Shown here in pieces: positions 25,646 to 34,419 of a DNA stretch of 64,000 nucleotides (positions are counted from its first letter, which is position 1; each line of letters opens with the position of its first letter). This DNA comes from Akkermansiaceae bacterium UBA7890. GTDB taxonomy: Bacteria > Verrucomicrobiota > Verrucomicrobiia > Verrucomicrobiales > Akkermansiaceae. A program made the translations under genes and the position numbers. The stretch is taken from the NCBI GenBank assembly GCA_002501065.1, contig DLRK01000205.1, positions 59,176 to 123,175 of the forward strand, written 5' to 3'. The notes under the pieces are model-generated. The model was given only the letters and a program-made list of their open reading frames with translations, was not told where the DNA came from and made no database searches.

Positions 25646-26713
25646 TCAGGCCAAGTCCTTGGCCAGCACCTTTGACCCGCGATTACTATCCTCGAATTTC
25701 CGGGCACGTTCGTCCGGAACGATCTCCATGGACGCCGAATTGTAGCCCAGATTCTCAAAGAACGGCACCGCCCGACTGGTAAAGACGAACATCGAGCTGA
25801 TTCCCAGATCCCTGGCTCTCTCCTCCGCAGACTCCACCAATGCCCTTCCGTAGCCCAGCCCCTCGTGGGACTGCTTCACGTAAAGGCAAGCCACCTCGGC
25901 AGGATGCTCCCTGTAGCGGTGCAGCGCGACACAGCCCACCACGTTGTCATCCACGCAGAGAACCAGGAAGTCCTCCGCCTTTTCCAGGATCTCATCGTAA
26001 TCGCGGGGAACGAGGTGAGAGGCCCGCACGGAACGCCCGATCATGGCCAGCAGCTCCGGTACATCGTCCTCACGCAGCGGACGCACCTGCCGGTAGCTGT
26101 CGGCATGCACCATGGTCCCGACCCCCTCGTTCGAAAAGAGCTCATCGGCCAGCACTCCCTGCCGGCGCCCGTCCAGGATATGAACCCTTGGAACACCAGC
26201 CCGACAGGCGGCCGCTGCCTCCTCCAGAAGGGCAACTCCCTCGATCGCACCTCCCTGCTCCGAAGATTCTCCCAGATCGGCCAGGGCCGAACAGGACACC
26301 GCATGAAGGGGTCGGCCATCCCTCAAGACGCCAGGCCCGTTCACCAGACCGATCAACTTGGCGGCTTCCACCCCCGTTCCCAGGCTGCTCATCTCCTCCC
26401 CCAGCACCCCTGCCCGGCAACTCATCAACGCAGCCTGCCCCCGCTCAAGCACCGACGCCACCTCATCCAGCGTTTCCACCCGGGCGAACTTGATCTCGAT
26501 GTCCATCGCGCGATCCGCCACCGCGGACTCCCCCTTTTCCTCTCCCGCCACGGCAATCACCAGGTTTACTCCCACCTCCTGGAGCGCCTTGAGATCAAGC
26601 AGGGCCTCCGCCACCGCGAACTCCGGCAATCCCTCGTCGAGGACCACTACAAAGGTCCGCCCCCGGAACATGGGAACGTATTGCAGGGTCCCTCTGACAT
26701 CACCAACCGCCAT
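25646..26713 (-). CDS. argA: Amino-acid N-acetyltransferase (N-acetylglutamate synthase)
   Basis: A 355-residue two-domain enzyme for the first step of arginine synthesis, transferring acetyl from acetyl-CoA to glutamate. I use ATG 26713, giving a 62-base gap to lnt; a longer reading from 26827 would overlap lnt by 52 bases. Residues 1-230 form an amino-acid-kinase-like domain (arginine-sensing in this family), with FRGRTFVVVLDEGLPE, EAAKLIGLVNGPGVL and ACRAGVPRVHILDGR. Residues 238-335 are a GNAT domain: RPLREDDVPELLAMIGRS, VACLYVKQSHEGLGYGRAL and SMFVFTSRAVPFFENLGY. The kinase-type phosphate loop is degenerate, as expected because the domain does not phosphorylate. No other arg gene is adjacent. 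Confidence 0.88.
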   Translation of the reverse strand: MAVGDVRGTLQYVPMFRGRTFVVVLDEGLPEFAVAEALLDLKALQEVGVNLVIAVAGEEKGESAVADRAMDIEIKFARVETLDEVASVLERGQAALMSCRAGVLGEEMSSLGTGVEAAKLIGLVNGPGVLRDGRPLHAVSCSALADLGESSEQGGAIEGVALLEEAAAACRAGVPRVHILDGRRQGVLADELFSNEGVGTMVHADSYRQVRPLREDDVPELLAMIGRSVRASHLVPRDYDEILEKAEDFLVLCVDDNVVGCVALHRYREHPAEVACLYVKQSHEGLGYGRALVESAEERARDLGISSMFVFTSRAVPFFENLGYNSASMEIVPDERARKFEDSNRGSKVLAKDLA

Positions 26714-26775
26714 ACGGCCAGCTGTTATCGTTCCGTGGCAATACTTTTCAAGCGCCAAGGACACGCTTCCCGGAA

Positions 26776-28635
26776 TCAATTCTCCTCCCCCCTGCCCTGC
26801 GGAGGATCTTTTCGCCCTGCAATCCACCAGACAAGCGCCACCAGCAGCCCCAGGACGGCAAACCAGTCACCAAACCTGGCGTAGAGTGTCAGTGGTCCCT
26901 CCACGGGAACATGAGCGGTGGCATAGAGCCAGCCCCGCATCAGGTGTGATCCATTGTCGTCAACCAGTTTCCGCTCCTCGTTCTTCTCACGATCGAGCAC
27001 CGTGCCGTAGCTGTTGATCACTGCGCTCACTCCCGTGTTGGCGCAGCGGATGGTCGGACGACGCAATTCGATGGAGCGGAATTTCGCGTTCGCAAAATGC
27101 TGCGCCGCCGCCTCGCTCTCCTTGAACCAGCCGTCGTTGGTCACGTTCACGATAAGCTGTCCACCCTTCTTCACAAACTTGCGCATCTTGCGTGCAACCG
27201 TGTCCTCGAAACAGATGGTCGGAACGAGAACGATCTCGCCCGTCCTGCTCGGCGCGTGCGGAATCCGCATCGGTTCCCCCTGGTCACCAGCACTGAAGGA
27301 ACCTCCATACTGCGTTCCAGCCGATTTCTCCCACAACCACTGCAGGATCCTGAGCTGGTCGACATAGGGAATGGTCTCCCCGAAGAGCACGAGGTGCTGC
27401 TTCCGGTAGGTGAGGTAATCTTTTCTGCCCGTCGGCAGCGCCAGCAGCGAATTGTAGGCCTTCCCGTTCTCCTTCCGCGTCAGGGGAGCAACCGGCATGG
27501 TTCTCTCTCCCTCGTATTCCAGCAGGCCGAACACCATCGTCAACTGTCCCCGGGGGTTCACTTCATTGAGGGCCGCCAACGTCCGCCTCCCTAGTTCCTG
27601 CTCCTCTGTATCGGTGTAGTAAAGGACATCGGGAAGCGCCGATTCCGGCCACACGATCCAGTCCGGCACATCAAGATGGACCGCATCCGGACTCCCCGCC
27701 TCCATCGCTTCCTTCCCCCGTTCCTCGTTACGCCGGTTCAACTCCTCCAGCGCTTTCAGTGTTTCCTCTTCGTAGCCCCGGTAGATTTCCTCCGGCTCCC
27801 ATAATTTCTGACTCGTCTCCTGCGGGATGTTGAGCTGCACCATGAGCACATTGAGCGGCACGGAATCTGCCGGCTTTTCTCCATGCAGCTTCCAGATCCC
27901 GTAGAGGAAAAAGAGAGTCAGAAGCACCATCGCGGCGCCGAAGTCCCAGTGGGCCCGCAAACGGCCGCTCTTCACTTCCCGGTGCAACCCGCGTCCCACC
28001 TGCACGATGACAGCCATCACGAAGACCGGCAGGAAGGAAAGACCGGTCACCCCGACGAGATCCGCACCCTGCGCCAGGATGGGCTGATCGTGGAAGGCCA
28101 CCCCCAGACCGTTCCACCCGAAACCGGTCAGAAGCCACCCACGCACCCACTCCAGTCCACACCACCAGCAACCGTTCACCGCCGCGAATTTCAACACTCG
28201 TTTCGACTCCACCATCGACCGTCCGCGCCGCTCCTTCTGCACGCTCATCCGTGCCTTGATCTTTTCTGCAATACCCCCTTCCGTTTCCTCTGTCCTGGCG
28301 GATCGCTCCAACCACGGGTTACCGGCACCCGCGGCGAAGAGCCCCCAGAATGCGAAGTAAAGAGCCAGGAAGAAGGCCACCGATAGCCATCCCATCACCC
28401 CCACTTCTGATATCCATTTCAGGTTGATCAGCCAGAAGGACAGCCCCGAAAGGTATCCCACTCCGAATCCAAACAACTTGCGCCGCTTCCCACCCCCTCC
28501 CCAGAGCGACACCAGGAGCGGGACCAACCCCAGCCAGACCATGCCGGCCATGTTGAAAGGAGCGTAGCACAGCGCCAGCATCGCCCCCGAGAGCAGGGCT
28601 ATGAACCACGGCCAGATCCTCTGCATCACTCCCAT
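26776..28635 (-). CDS. lnt: Apolipoprotein N-acyltransferase
   Basis: A 619-residue inner-membrane enzyme that adds the third acyl chain to lipoproteins. Helices occupy the first part (about 8-45, 55-75, 80-102, 150-175, 190-240), followed by a periplasmic nitrilase-like domain with the Glu-Lys-Cys triad: WPESALPDV, YRKQHLVLFGE, and PTICFEDT. It is longer than typical (about 510-540) owing to a charged insert at about 105-148 between helices and another before the nitrilase domain (about 295-325). ATG 28635 (or 28626, residue 4) starts it. Lipoproteins in this window, such as the two peptide-binding proteins, are likely substrates. The AT-rich spacer upstream is shared with the divergent peptidase gene. 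Confidence 0.93.
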   Translation of the reverse strand: MGVMQRIWPWFIALLSGAMLALCYAPFNMAGMVWLGLVPLLVSLWGGGGKRRKLFGFGVGYLSGLSFWLINLKWISEVGVMGWLSVAFFLALYFAFWGLFAAGAGNPWLERSARTEETEGGIAEKIKARMSVQKERRGRSMVESKRVLKFAAVNGCWWCGLEWVRGWLLTGFGWNGLGVAFHDQPILAQGADLVGVTGLSFLPVFVMAVIVQVGRGLHREVKSGRLRAHWDFGAAMVLLTLFFLYGIWKLHGEKPADSVPLNVLMVQLNIPQETSQKLWEPEEIYRGYEEETLKALEELNRRNEERGKEAMEAGSPDAVHLDVPDWIVWPESALPDVLYYTDTEEQELGRRTLAALNEVNPRGQLTMVFGLLEYEGERTMPVAPLTRKENGKAYNSLLALPTGRKDYLTYRKQHLVLFGETIPYVDQLRILQWLWEKSAGTQYGGSFSAGDQGEPMRIPHAPSRTGEIVLVPTICFEDTVARKMRKFVKKGGQLIVNVTNDGWFKESEAAAQHFANAKFRSIELRRPTIRCANTGVSAVINSYGTVLDREKNEERKLVDDNGSHLMRGWLYATAHVPVEGPLTLYARFGDWFAVLGLLVALVWWIAGRKDPPQGRGEEN

Positions 28636-28748
28636 CGATTCGCGATTCTCACTCTCCTCTCTCCAATCACAATTCCCTATTATTCATTTTCCTACTTCCA
28701 TTTAATTAAGTAATCCGTAATAATTCGCTGCCCCAGCTTCTGTTCGCC
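28636..28748. promoter_or_regulatory. AT-rich divergent promoter region, lnt and M15 peptidase
   Basis: Bases 28664-28732 are strikingly AT-rich compared with the flanking genes (for example TTTAATTAAGTAAT at 28701-28714) and lie between divergent starts at 28635 and 28749. I cannot assign specific hexamers with confidence. Confidence 0.35.
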
Positions 28749-29459
28749 ATGAATATCCCTCGCTCTACCCTGCAGCGGCGGCGGTTTCTCCGTTCCGGTT
28801 CAGTTCTTGCCCTTGGCACCGTCTCCACCCTGCTCGCTGCACGCAAACTCTCCCAGTCCCCCCGGACCAGGAGTCTGGCAACTCCTGCCTCCCGTCAACC
28901 TGTGACGGGTCCAGGTTCCAACCCAGAGTCCAACTTAGCGTCCAATCCGGGATCCGACCCTCCACCCTTTATCGATCCGGCATGGGAAACCGAGCCGATC
29001 CCTCCCCTCGGACGTCCCCTCGAGAATGAAGAGAGTTACAACGACTTCCTGCTCAGTCTCGATCTGCGACATCTTTCCCCCGGGGAAATCATCGACCCTC
29101 ACCGGGGGGTGGCCGACGGCATCGAGAACACTCTCCCTCCGCCACACCTCTGGGAGAAACTGGCACCGACTCTCAAGGCCGCGGACGAACTCCGGGAGCG
29201 TCTGAAATTACCCCTCTGCCGCATCACCTCCGGCTACCGTAGTCCACGCTATAACGCCATCATCCCCGGAGCCGTGAGAGGATCCTATCACACCCGCAAC
29301 CAGGCCCTCGACCTCATCTATTTCTGTTCAGCCCGAAAAGCCTTCCAGATGGCCCTTCAACTCCGCAAGGAGGGCTTTTTCCGCGGTGGAATCGGCCTCT
29401 ACCCGACCTTTATCCACCTCGACACCCGCGGCTACGCAGCAACCTGGCGAAAGGTTTAG
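28749..29459 (+). CDS. M15-type (DUF882-like) zinc D-Ala-D-Ala peptidase, Tat-exported
   Basis: A 236-residue protein. The N-terminus RRRFLRSGSVLALGTVSTL is a Tat-like signal, followed by a Ser/Pro/Asn-rich linker with repeated NPxSNL units. The catalytic domain (about 130-236) contains ITSGYRSPRYNAIIPGA, SYHTRNQALDLIYF and GGIGLYPTFIHLDTRGY: the His of SYH, the Asp of ALD and the His of FIHLD fit the zinc ligands of Peptidase_M15_3. This is the YcbK-like branch of DD-carboxypeptidases acting on peptidoglycan. It stands alone, divergent from lnt. The linker repeats are likely disordered and tether the domain in the periplasm. Confidence 0.88.
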   Translation: MNIPRSTLQRRRFLRSGSVLALGTVSTLLAARKLSQSPRTRSLATPASRQPVTGPGSNPESNLASNPGSDPPPFIDPAWETEPIPPLGRPLENEESYNDFLLSLDLRHLSPGEIIDPHRGVADGIENTLPPPHLWEKLAPTLKAADELRERLKLPLCRITSGYRSPRYNAIIPGAVRGSYHTRNQALDLIYFCSARKAFQMALQLRKEGFFRGGIGLYPTFIHLDTRGYAATWRKV

Positions 29460-29501
29460 GGGAACTCTGATGGGCTCAGGTCTTCGCCGGTCCTTCCCGC
29501 T

Positions 29502-31457
29502 TCATTCCTCCCCCATCGCTTCCATGCGACTGTGGGCATCCGACTCCAGCCACTTCCAGAGCGCTTCCAGACCCGCCTGGACGGCCGCCTTGCTGGCAGC
29601 AAGATCGACTGGTTCCGGCTCTCCCTTCCCAAAGAGGTAAAACTTGATCTTGGGCTCCGTCCCTGAAGGTCTTACCGCGAACCGCCGACCACCTTCGAGG
29701 TGCACCATGATCATGCCTGCCCTGGGAATGAGGTCGCCCTCCTCGTCGTAGACATCCTCCCTGCTGAAGTCCTGGATTTTCACCACCCCGGAGCCATCAA
29801 TCTCGGTCGGAGGCTGAGCAGAGTAGGACCGGGTGAGGGCCGCAATTCTCGCGGCACCTTCCGCACCCTCCAGCACGATATCGGTATTCATCTCATCGTA
29901 GACACCATACTCGTGATAGAGTTCGTCCAGCAGGTCGGTGATCCTTTTCTCCCCGCTCATGGCGAAGGCCGCCAGTTCGGCAAACATGACCACCGATCCG
30001 TTCCCATCCTTGTCCCGCACGAAATCGCCCCCCAGATATCCGTAGCTCTCCTCGCCTCCGAAGACAAGAAACCTGGAGTATTCCAGACGCAGCGCCCGGG
30101 TCTCCTCCTCCGATAACGAACGATAGTCACCCCTCCTGTCGGCGGGAATGGCCTCCTCATACTTGCGCAGCTTCTCCCCGATGTACTTGAAGCCGGTCAG
30201 GGTGTTCACTACCCCGATACCAAAATGCTGTGCCACCGCACTCTGAAACCCGGTGGTTACAAACGTCTTGATCAGGGTGGCACGGCTTCGATTCGATTCT
30301 GTCACGATGCCCTGCTCAAAGAAGGTCTTGATGCGGTACCAGGCCATCAAGGTTCCAATCTGGTTGCCGCTCAACAACTGCATCCCACCTGCCGCATTGC
30401 GCACTGCCACGCCCATCCGGTCGCAGTCCGGATCGGTCCCGATGACCGCATCAGCCCCCACTTCCTCCGCCAGCTCGATCGCCTTATGCAGGGCCGAGGC
30501 GTTCTCGGGATTAGGCGAGTCAACGGTCGGAAATCTCCCGTCCTGCTCATCCTGTTCCTTTACCGTTATAACTTCGAATCCGAGTTCACGCAGCATGGGA
30601 ACCACGATCCAGCCCCCGGTTCCGTGCAGGTTGGTATAGACCACCCTGGCTGAGCGGCCGTCCAGCAGATCGGGCCGCAGGAGAATGGTCCGCAGTTTCT
30701 CCTTGTACTTCTCGTCCATCTCCCCGCCCAGAGCATGCACCGTCCCCTGCTCGTCGTCCGGCAGCGCCTCATAGCTGTCACTGGCCAGGGCATTGACCTC
30801 CGCAATGATTCCACCCGCATGTGGTTCCACGATCTGCCCTCCATCATTGAAATAGGCCTTGAACCCGTTGTCGTGAGAGGGATTGTGGCTCGCGGTGAGC
30901 ACCACCCCCGCATCCGCCCTCAGGGTCCGCAGGGCAAAGGAGAGCTCCGGAGTGGCCCGGGGTCCGTCAAAGAGGTAGGCATCACATCCCGTCTCCACAC
31001 AGACCGTTCCGCAGTAGTGGGCAAAGTCGGCCGAGAAATGTCGCGTGTCCCGGGCAATGACAAACACCGGTTTACGATCCTCACCACTCTCCGCGAGATG
31101 CTTCTTCACATAGGAAATGAATCCCCGGATGGCCCGGTTCACATTGTAGAAGTTCATGGAAGCCGTGCCGTAGCAGGGAAACTCCGGTCGATCTCCCGGT
31201 TCGCTCACCCCGCGCTCCACGCTGGTCACCACCCTTCCAATCGTCCGTCCCCGCAATCCACCCGTCCCGAAGGCCAGGGTCTTGTAAAACCGATCGTTGA
31301 GTTCCGCCCAGTGCCCGCCGTCCACCAGCTCCCCAACCGCATCTTCCGCCCGTTCATCGCCTGTTCCGCTGAGGAGAAGCTCGATGTTCTCCTCCGAATC
31401 AGCCAGAACCCTGCCAGCTCCCACCGCTTCAGCCAGTCGCTGCCTCCAATTACTCAT
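29502..31457 (-). CDS. Phospho-sugar mutase (phosphoglucomutase/phosphomannomutase)
   Basis: A 651-residue alpha-D-phosphohexomutase that moves phosphate between C1 and C6 of hexoses. I start at ATG 31457 (MSNWRQRLAEAV); GTG 31463 adds two residues. The four active-site elements are present: VLTASHNPSHDNGFK with the phospho-Ser, the metal site GTDPDCDRMG (DxDxD), the sugar-binding GGEESYGYLGGD, and the phosphate-binding VRPSGTEPKIKFYL near the C-terminus. The extra N-terminal and inter-domain length (about 650) and GTGGLRGRTIG at the start match the long PgcA-like form rather than the 450-residue PMM. The mutase feeds nucleotide-sugar and polysaccharide synthesis. Confidence 0.95.
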   Translation of the reverse strand: MSNWRQRLAEAVGAGRVLADSEENIELLLSGTGDERAEDAVGELVDGGHWAELNDRFYKTLAFGTGGLRGRTIGRVVTSVERGVSEPGDRPEFPCYGTASMNFYNVNRAIRGFISYVKKHLAESGEDRKPVFVIARDTRHFSADFAHYCGTVCVETGCDAYLFDGPRATPELSFALRTLRADAGVVLTASHNPSHDNGFKAYFNDGGQIVEPHAGGIIAEVNALASDSYEALPDDEQGTVHALGGEMDEKYKEKLRTILLRPDLLDGRSARVVYTNLHGTGGWIVVPMLRELGFEVITVKEQDEQDGRFPTVDSPNPENASALHKAIELAEEVGADAVIGTDPDCDRMGVAVRNAAGGMQLLSGNQIGTLMAWYRIKTFFEQGIVTESNRSRATLIKTFVTTGFQSAVAQHFGIGVVNTLTGFKYIGEKLRKYEEAIPADRRGDYRSLSEEETRALRLEYSRFLVFGGEESYGYLGGDFVRDKDGNGSVVMFAELAAFAMSGEKRITDLLDELYHEYGVYDEMNTDIVLEGAEGAARIAALTRSYSAQPPTEIDGSGVVKIQDFSREDVYDEEGDLIPRAGMIMVHLEGGRRFAVRPSGTEPKIKFYLFGKGEPEPVDLAASKAAVQAGLEALWKWLESDAHSRMEAMGEE

Positions 31458-31596
31458 GGTCACGGGAGTATTGATGTTCGCAAAATGAATCCAACCGTTT
31501 TAGCTCAGCATGCACGAAGTCAAAGAGGACGGCCCACCGGGTCTTCCATTTCCTCACTTCGTTCGCCAGCCTCCTGACGATGTTTCATATCATGTC

Positions 31597-32496
31597 ATGG
31601 TTCGCAAAATAAACACATCTGAAAAACTTCGAACCACTCTCCCCCTCGGGGATACTGATTCCTGCCGCCTCGTCGACGGTGCCGGTGACGACCTCCCCGG
31701 GATCTTCCTCGATGATTTCGCCGGTCGCCGCCTCCTCTCCACCACAGCCCCAACCCTTTCGCCGGAACTGAAGGACTGGGCGATCAGCCTTGCCCCTTCC
31801 ATCACCACCTACTGGAAACATCTCGACCAGCAGGCAAGGGAGGCGCCCTCCCTGGTCGCTGGCACGGAACTGACCGAACCCTTCGAGATCCACGAAACAG
31901 GCGTTCGCTATCTGGCAAGTTTCCAGGCGGGATACTCGCAAGGCATCTTTCTCGATCAGCGTGAAAACCGCATTCGCGTCCGGGATCGCTGCCAGGCAGG
32001 TGACACCGTCCTCAACACCTTTGCCTACACCGGGACCTTCTCCGTCTGTGCGGCCCTGAGCGGTGCCACCACCACGACCCTGGATCTCTCCCAGCCGTAT
32101 CTCGACTGGGCACGGGAGAACATGCTCCTCAACCGGATCGATGCCCAGTCGCAGCACTTCTGCAGGGGCGACACCTTTCACTGGTTGCGCCGCTTCGCCC
32201 GGCAAAACCGGCGCTTCACGGGTATCGTGCTGGACCCCCCCACCTTCTCACGCGACCACGGGGGCAAGGTCTTCCGTGCCGAGAAACACTACGGAGAACT
32301 CGTCTCCCTCGCCGCCGCCTGCCTCGCGCCCGGAGGCTGGCTCCTCTCTACCACCAATTGCCGACGCCTCCCCGACCATGGCTTCAGGCGGATGGTTGCC
32401 GAAGCCCTCCCTTCGCATGTCCGCCTGGAGAGCCATCCCATGCCCCCTGACTTCACCGGCGATCCCTACCTCAAAACCCTCCTGGTCGAAACGTGA
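31597..32496 (+). CDS. Class I SAM-dependent rRNA methyltransferase (RlmI/COG1092-like)
   Basis: A 299-residue methyltransferase. A frame begins at 31510, but ATG 31597 (MVRKINTSEKLRTTLPLGDT) gives sequence matching the family. It has the N-terminal RLVDGAGDDLPGIFLDDF (a PUA-linked element), QAGYSQGIFLDQRENR, the SAM-binding NTFAYTGTFSVCAALSG and the catalytic LDPPTFSR near residue 215. RlmI-type enzymes methylate 23S rRNA cytidine; the length is shorter than RlmI (about 396) because the PUA domain is absent or minimal. It diverges from the mutase gene and converges with the PDZ gene. A terminator for the latter lies at 32559-32583. Confidence 0.87.
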   Translation: MVRKINTSEKLRTTLPLGDTDSCRLVDGAGDDLPGIFLDDFAGRRLLSTTAPTLSPELKDWAISLAPSITTYWKHLDQQAREAPSLVAGTELTEPFEIHETGVRYLASFQAGYSQGIFLDQRENRIRVRDRCQAGDTVLNTFAYTGTFSVCAALSGATTTTLDLSQPYLDWARENMLLNRIDAQSQHFCRGDTFHWLRRFARQNRRFTGIVLDPPTFSRDHGGKVFRAEKHYGELVSLAAACLAPGGWLLSTTNCRRLPDHGFRRMVAEALPSHVRLESHPMPPDFTGDPYLKTLLVET

Positions 32497-32558
32497 TCGT
32501 CCGACGCTGGAAGGCGCATCCCAATGCGCCCCCGGATAGCGCTCCCTTTTCAACAGAA

Positions 32559-32583
32559 AACCCGGACCAGATCGGTCCGGGTT
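32559..32583 (-). terminator. Intrinsic terminator of the sigma/PDZ operon
   Basis: A perfect 10-bp stem AACCCGGACC (32559-32568) and GGTCCGGGTT (32574-32583) with a 5-base loop. Read leftward it follows the PDZ gene stop at 32612 and the next bases are TTTTCTGTTG, giving a U-tract. This is the clearest terminator in the window. Confidence 0.8.
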
Positions 32584-32611
32584 CCTGCTGAATTTTATCT
32601 GCTCCAGGGAT

Positions 32612-33655
32612 CTACTCGAGCTCTGGCTTTTCCTCCTCGGGGATCTCCAGGTCGGGCTCCGGAAGCTGGTCGAGCCGGAAGTGAAACCGATTGCCCTGGT
32701 TCATCCCCTCGATCCTCTCCCGGATATCCTCCGGCGCCGCCGCCTTGTCCTGCTCGGTGTCCCAGGGGCCTTCGAAAAGCATCTTCCCCTCGGCATCCTT
32801 CACGATCACTTCCTTGCCGCCCTCGGTGGTTTTCATTTCCACACTGCCATTCTCGTCGACGAACTTGAAGCTGCTTGAGGACTTGAAGTTGAAATTGAAG
32901 GCACCCCCCTCCTTGTTACCCCGCTGGAGATCCTTGAAGAGATCGAAGTCCAGCTTCAGGCCCGGTCCACCACCGCGCTCCATTTCACGCAGCTGCTTCT
33001 CAAACTTCTTCATCTGGCCCTCCAGCTGACGCTGCAGGTCTTCTCCTCCACCGGGGGGAATCAGGTTCTCCAGATCTTTCGGCAGCTCCGGGAGATCACG
33101 GAAGAGGAATCCGCGAGCCCGCTCCCTGCCAGGGATCTCACCCTGCGGCAGGTTTCCCGGCTCCTGGGGACGCTCCGCCATCTCGACTTCGCGCTCTCCT
33201 TCTTCACCCTTGCTCAGCACCGCCAAGGTCACCTTGTCGCCCGGCTTATGGGCCTGGATCGCCTCCCGGAGCTCATCCTGGCTCCCGATCGGCTCACCAT
33301 CCACCTTGAGAATGATGTCGTGCTGACCCAGTCCCGCCTTGGATGCCGGACTGCCGGGGGCCACGTAATCCAGCACCACGCCCTCTTCCACCCCAAGGTG
33401 GATCCGCAGGGTCTCGTCCACCGGTTTGCTCAGCACCCCGAGCCATGCGCCCGCCGGACGATCAACCTGCGGGATTGCTTCGGGTTTGTTGCCTTGTTCG
33501 GCCTCGGCGTCCCCTTCCTTGAGCTGGTCCTTCGGTTGCTCGGTGGAGACACGCTCTCTGGCCTTATCTTCGTCGAGTGTCTTGGGCCGTTCGATCGCGG
33601 AAAGCGATGGGAGCCCGAGTGTAAGTATGAGGGAAGCGTAAAATGGAACTTTCAT
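32612..33655 (-). CDS. PDZ domain periplasmic protein (no protease domain)
   Basis: A 347-residue exported protein: signal peptide about 1-20, a charged helical stretch (about 27-60), then a PDZ domain (about 68-155) with WLGVLSKPVDETLRIHLGV, then VLDYVAPGSPASKAGLGQHD and KVDGEPIGSQDELREAI. The rest (about 160-347) is highly charged, with Gly/Leu-rich segments and a beta region near 260-290 (SSSSFKFVDENGS). It has no serine protease domain, so it is not HtrA/DegP itself. It ends the leftward run uvrA, sigma factor, anti-sigma-like gene, PDZ gene, and is followed by a strong terminator. It could present an unfolded-protein signal to the anti-sigma-like protein; this is inference. Confidence 0.82.
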   Translation of the reverse strand: MKVPFYASLILTLGLPSLSAIERPKTLDEDKARERVSTEQPKDQLKEGDAEAEQGNKPEAIPQVDRPAGAWLGVLSKPVDETLRIHLGVEEGVVLDYVAPGSPASKAGLGQHDIILKVDGEPIGSQDELREAIQAHKPGDKVTLAVLSKGEEGEREVEMAERPQEPGNLPQGEIPGRERARGFLFRDLPELPKDLENLIPPGGGEDLQRQLEGQMKKFEKQLREMERGGGPGLKLDFDLFKDLQRGNKEGGAFNFNFKSSSSFKFVDENGSVEMKTTEGGKEVIVKDAEGKMLFEGPWDTEQDKAAAPEDIRERIEGMNQGNRFHFRLDQLPEPDLEIPEEEKPELE

Positions 33656-33814
33656 TTCTGGTAATCGGTTTGTCTATCTCCCTAGCGCCAGACCGGCAAG
33701 GGTTTGTTCAATTCAATGACCTGAAAACACCCTTGTTGTTAGAATCCTTGAAGCACATTGAAGAGGACAGGTTGGAGATGAATGCGACATGTGGGCCGGT
33801 GATCAACCACCAGG
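33656..33814. other. 159-base spacer between the anti-sigma-like and PDZ genes
   Basis: I see no convincing frame, hairpin with U-tract or promoter here. It is less GC-rich than the genes on either side. Confidence 0.4.
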
Positions 33815-34369
33815 CTAGTCGGTCGGGACGGGGATCAACTGATAGTTTACAGACGGCACCTCCAGGTGCACCTCTTCCCCACCGGGGCTGAGAAACACCA
33901 CCCGGTCAACCAGGTCAACCCGCATCAACCGCATCGGTCTCGAACCGTTGGGGATGATGACGGCGCGATCCGATGCATCCAGGATTGTCCGTTTCGCAGT
34001 CTTGGGAGACAACTCAATGGTATGCACTGCTTCGGGATTGCTCATCGTGACAGTGGAACCTCCGGCACCGCTCCCGCCCCGGTTCACCATCTCGCGGGAG
34101 GTCGGATCAGCGGTCAATACCATGGCAACCACTCCACCGAGAAGGGCCACGCTGGCAGCCGCAGCCCACAGACTCCATCCACTGCGCGTCTCCACTCGAT
34201 CACTCCCCTCTCCCTGAGGAAAGAGGACCACCTTTTCGATCTCATCCTGCTCCGGGACCTCCTCCCATCCTTCCATCGCTTCCTCCATCCGTCTGATCAT
34301 CCCTTCGGGCATGCTTCCCGGAGACATCCGCTCGAGTTCAGTTTCGATCTTCTGCAGTTCTGAATCCAT
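33815..34369 (-). CDS. Single-pass membrane protein, probable anti-sigma factor
   Basis: A 184-residue protein with a cytoplasmic N-terminal helical region (1-65, rich in Glu, for example ELQKIETELERMSPGSM), one transmembrane helix (about 66-87, SLWAAAASVALLGGVVAMV), and a periplasmic part with a beta-rich end (MRLMRVDLVDRVVFLSPGG). It lacks the HxxxCxxC zinc anti-sigma motif. Anti-sigma identity rests on position: it follows the ECF sigma factor with a 50-base gap, the usual pairing, and has the right topology. It may be a FecR-like or unclassified regulator. Confidence in the gene is high, in the role moderate. Confidence 0.68.
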   Translation of the reverse strand: MDSELQKIETELERMSPGSMPEGMIRRMEEAMEGWEEVPEQDEIEKVVLFPQGEGSDRVETRSGWSLWAAAASVALLGGVVAMVLTADPTSREMVNRGGSGAGGSTVTMSNPEAVHTIELSPKTAKRTILDASDRAVIIPNGSRPMRLMRVDLVDRVVFLSPGGEEVHLEVPSVNYQLIPVPTD

Positions 34370-34419
34370 GGGTCGTTACGTTGCCAGGCGCAGGCCAGGC
34401 TGATGGGTTTCTGTGGATC

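Noticed and set aside
31476..31613. Repeated GTTCGCAAAATRAA at 31476-31489 and 31600-31613
   Set aside because: Two 14-base copies, one inside the methyltransferase start codons; no further copy or symmetry seen.
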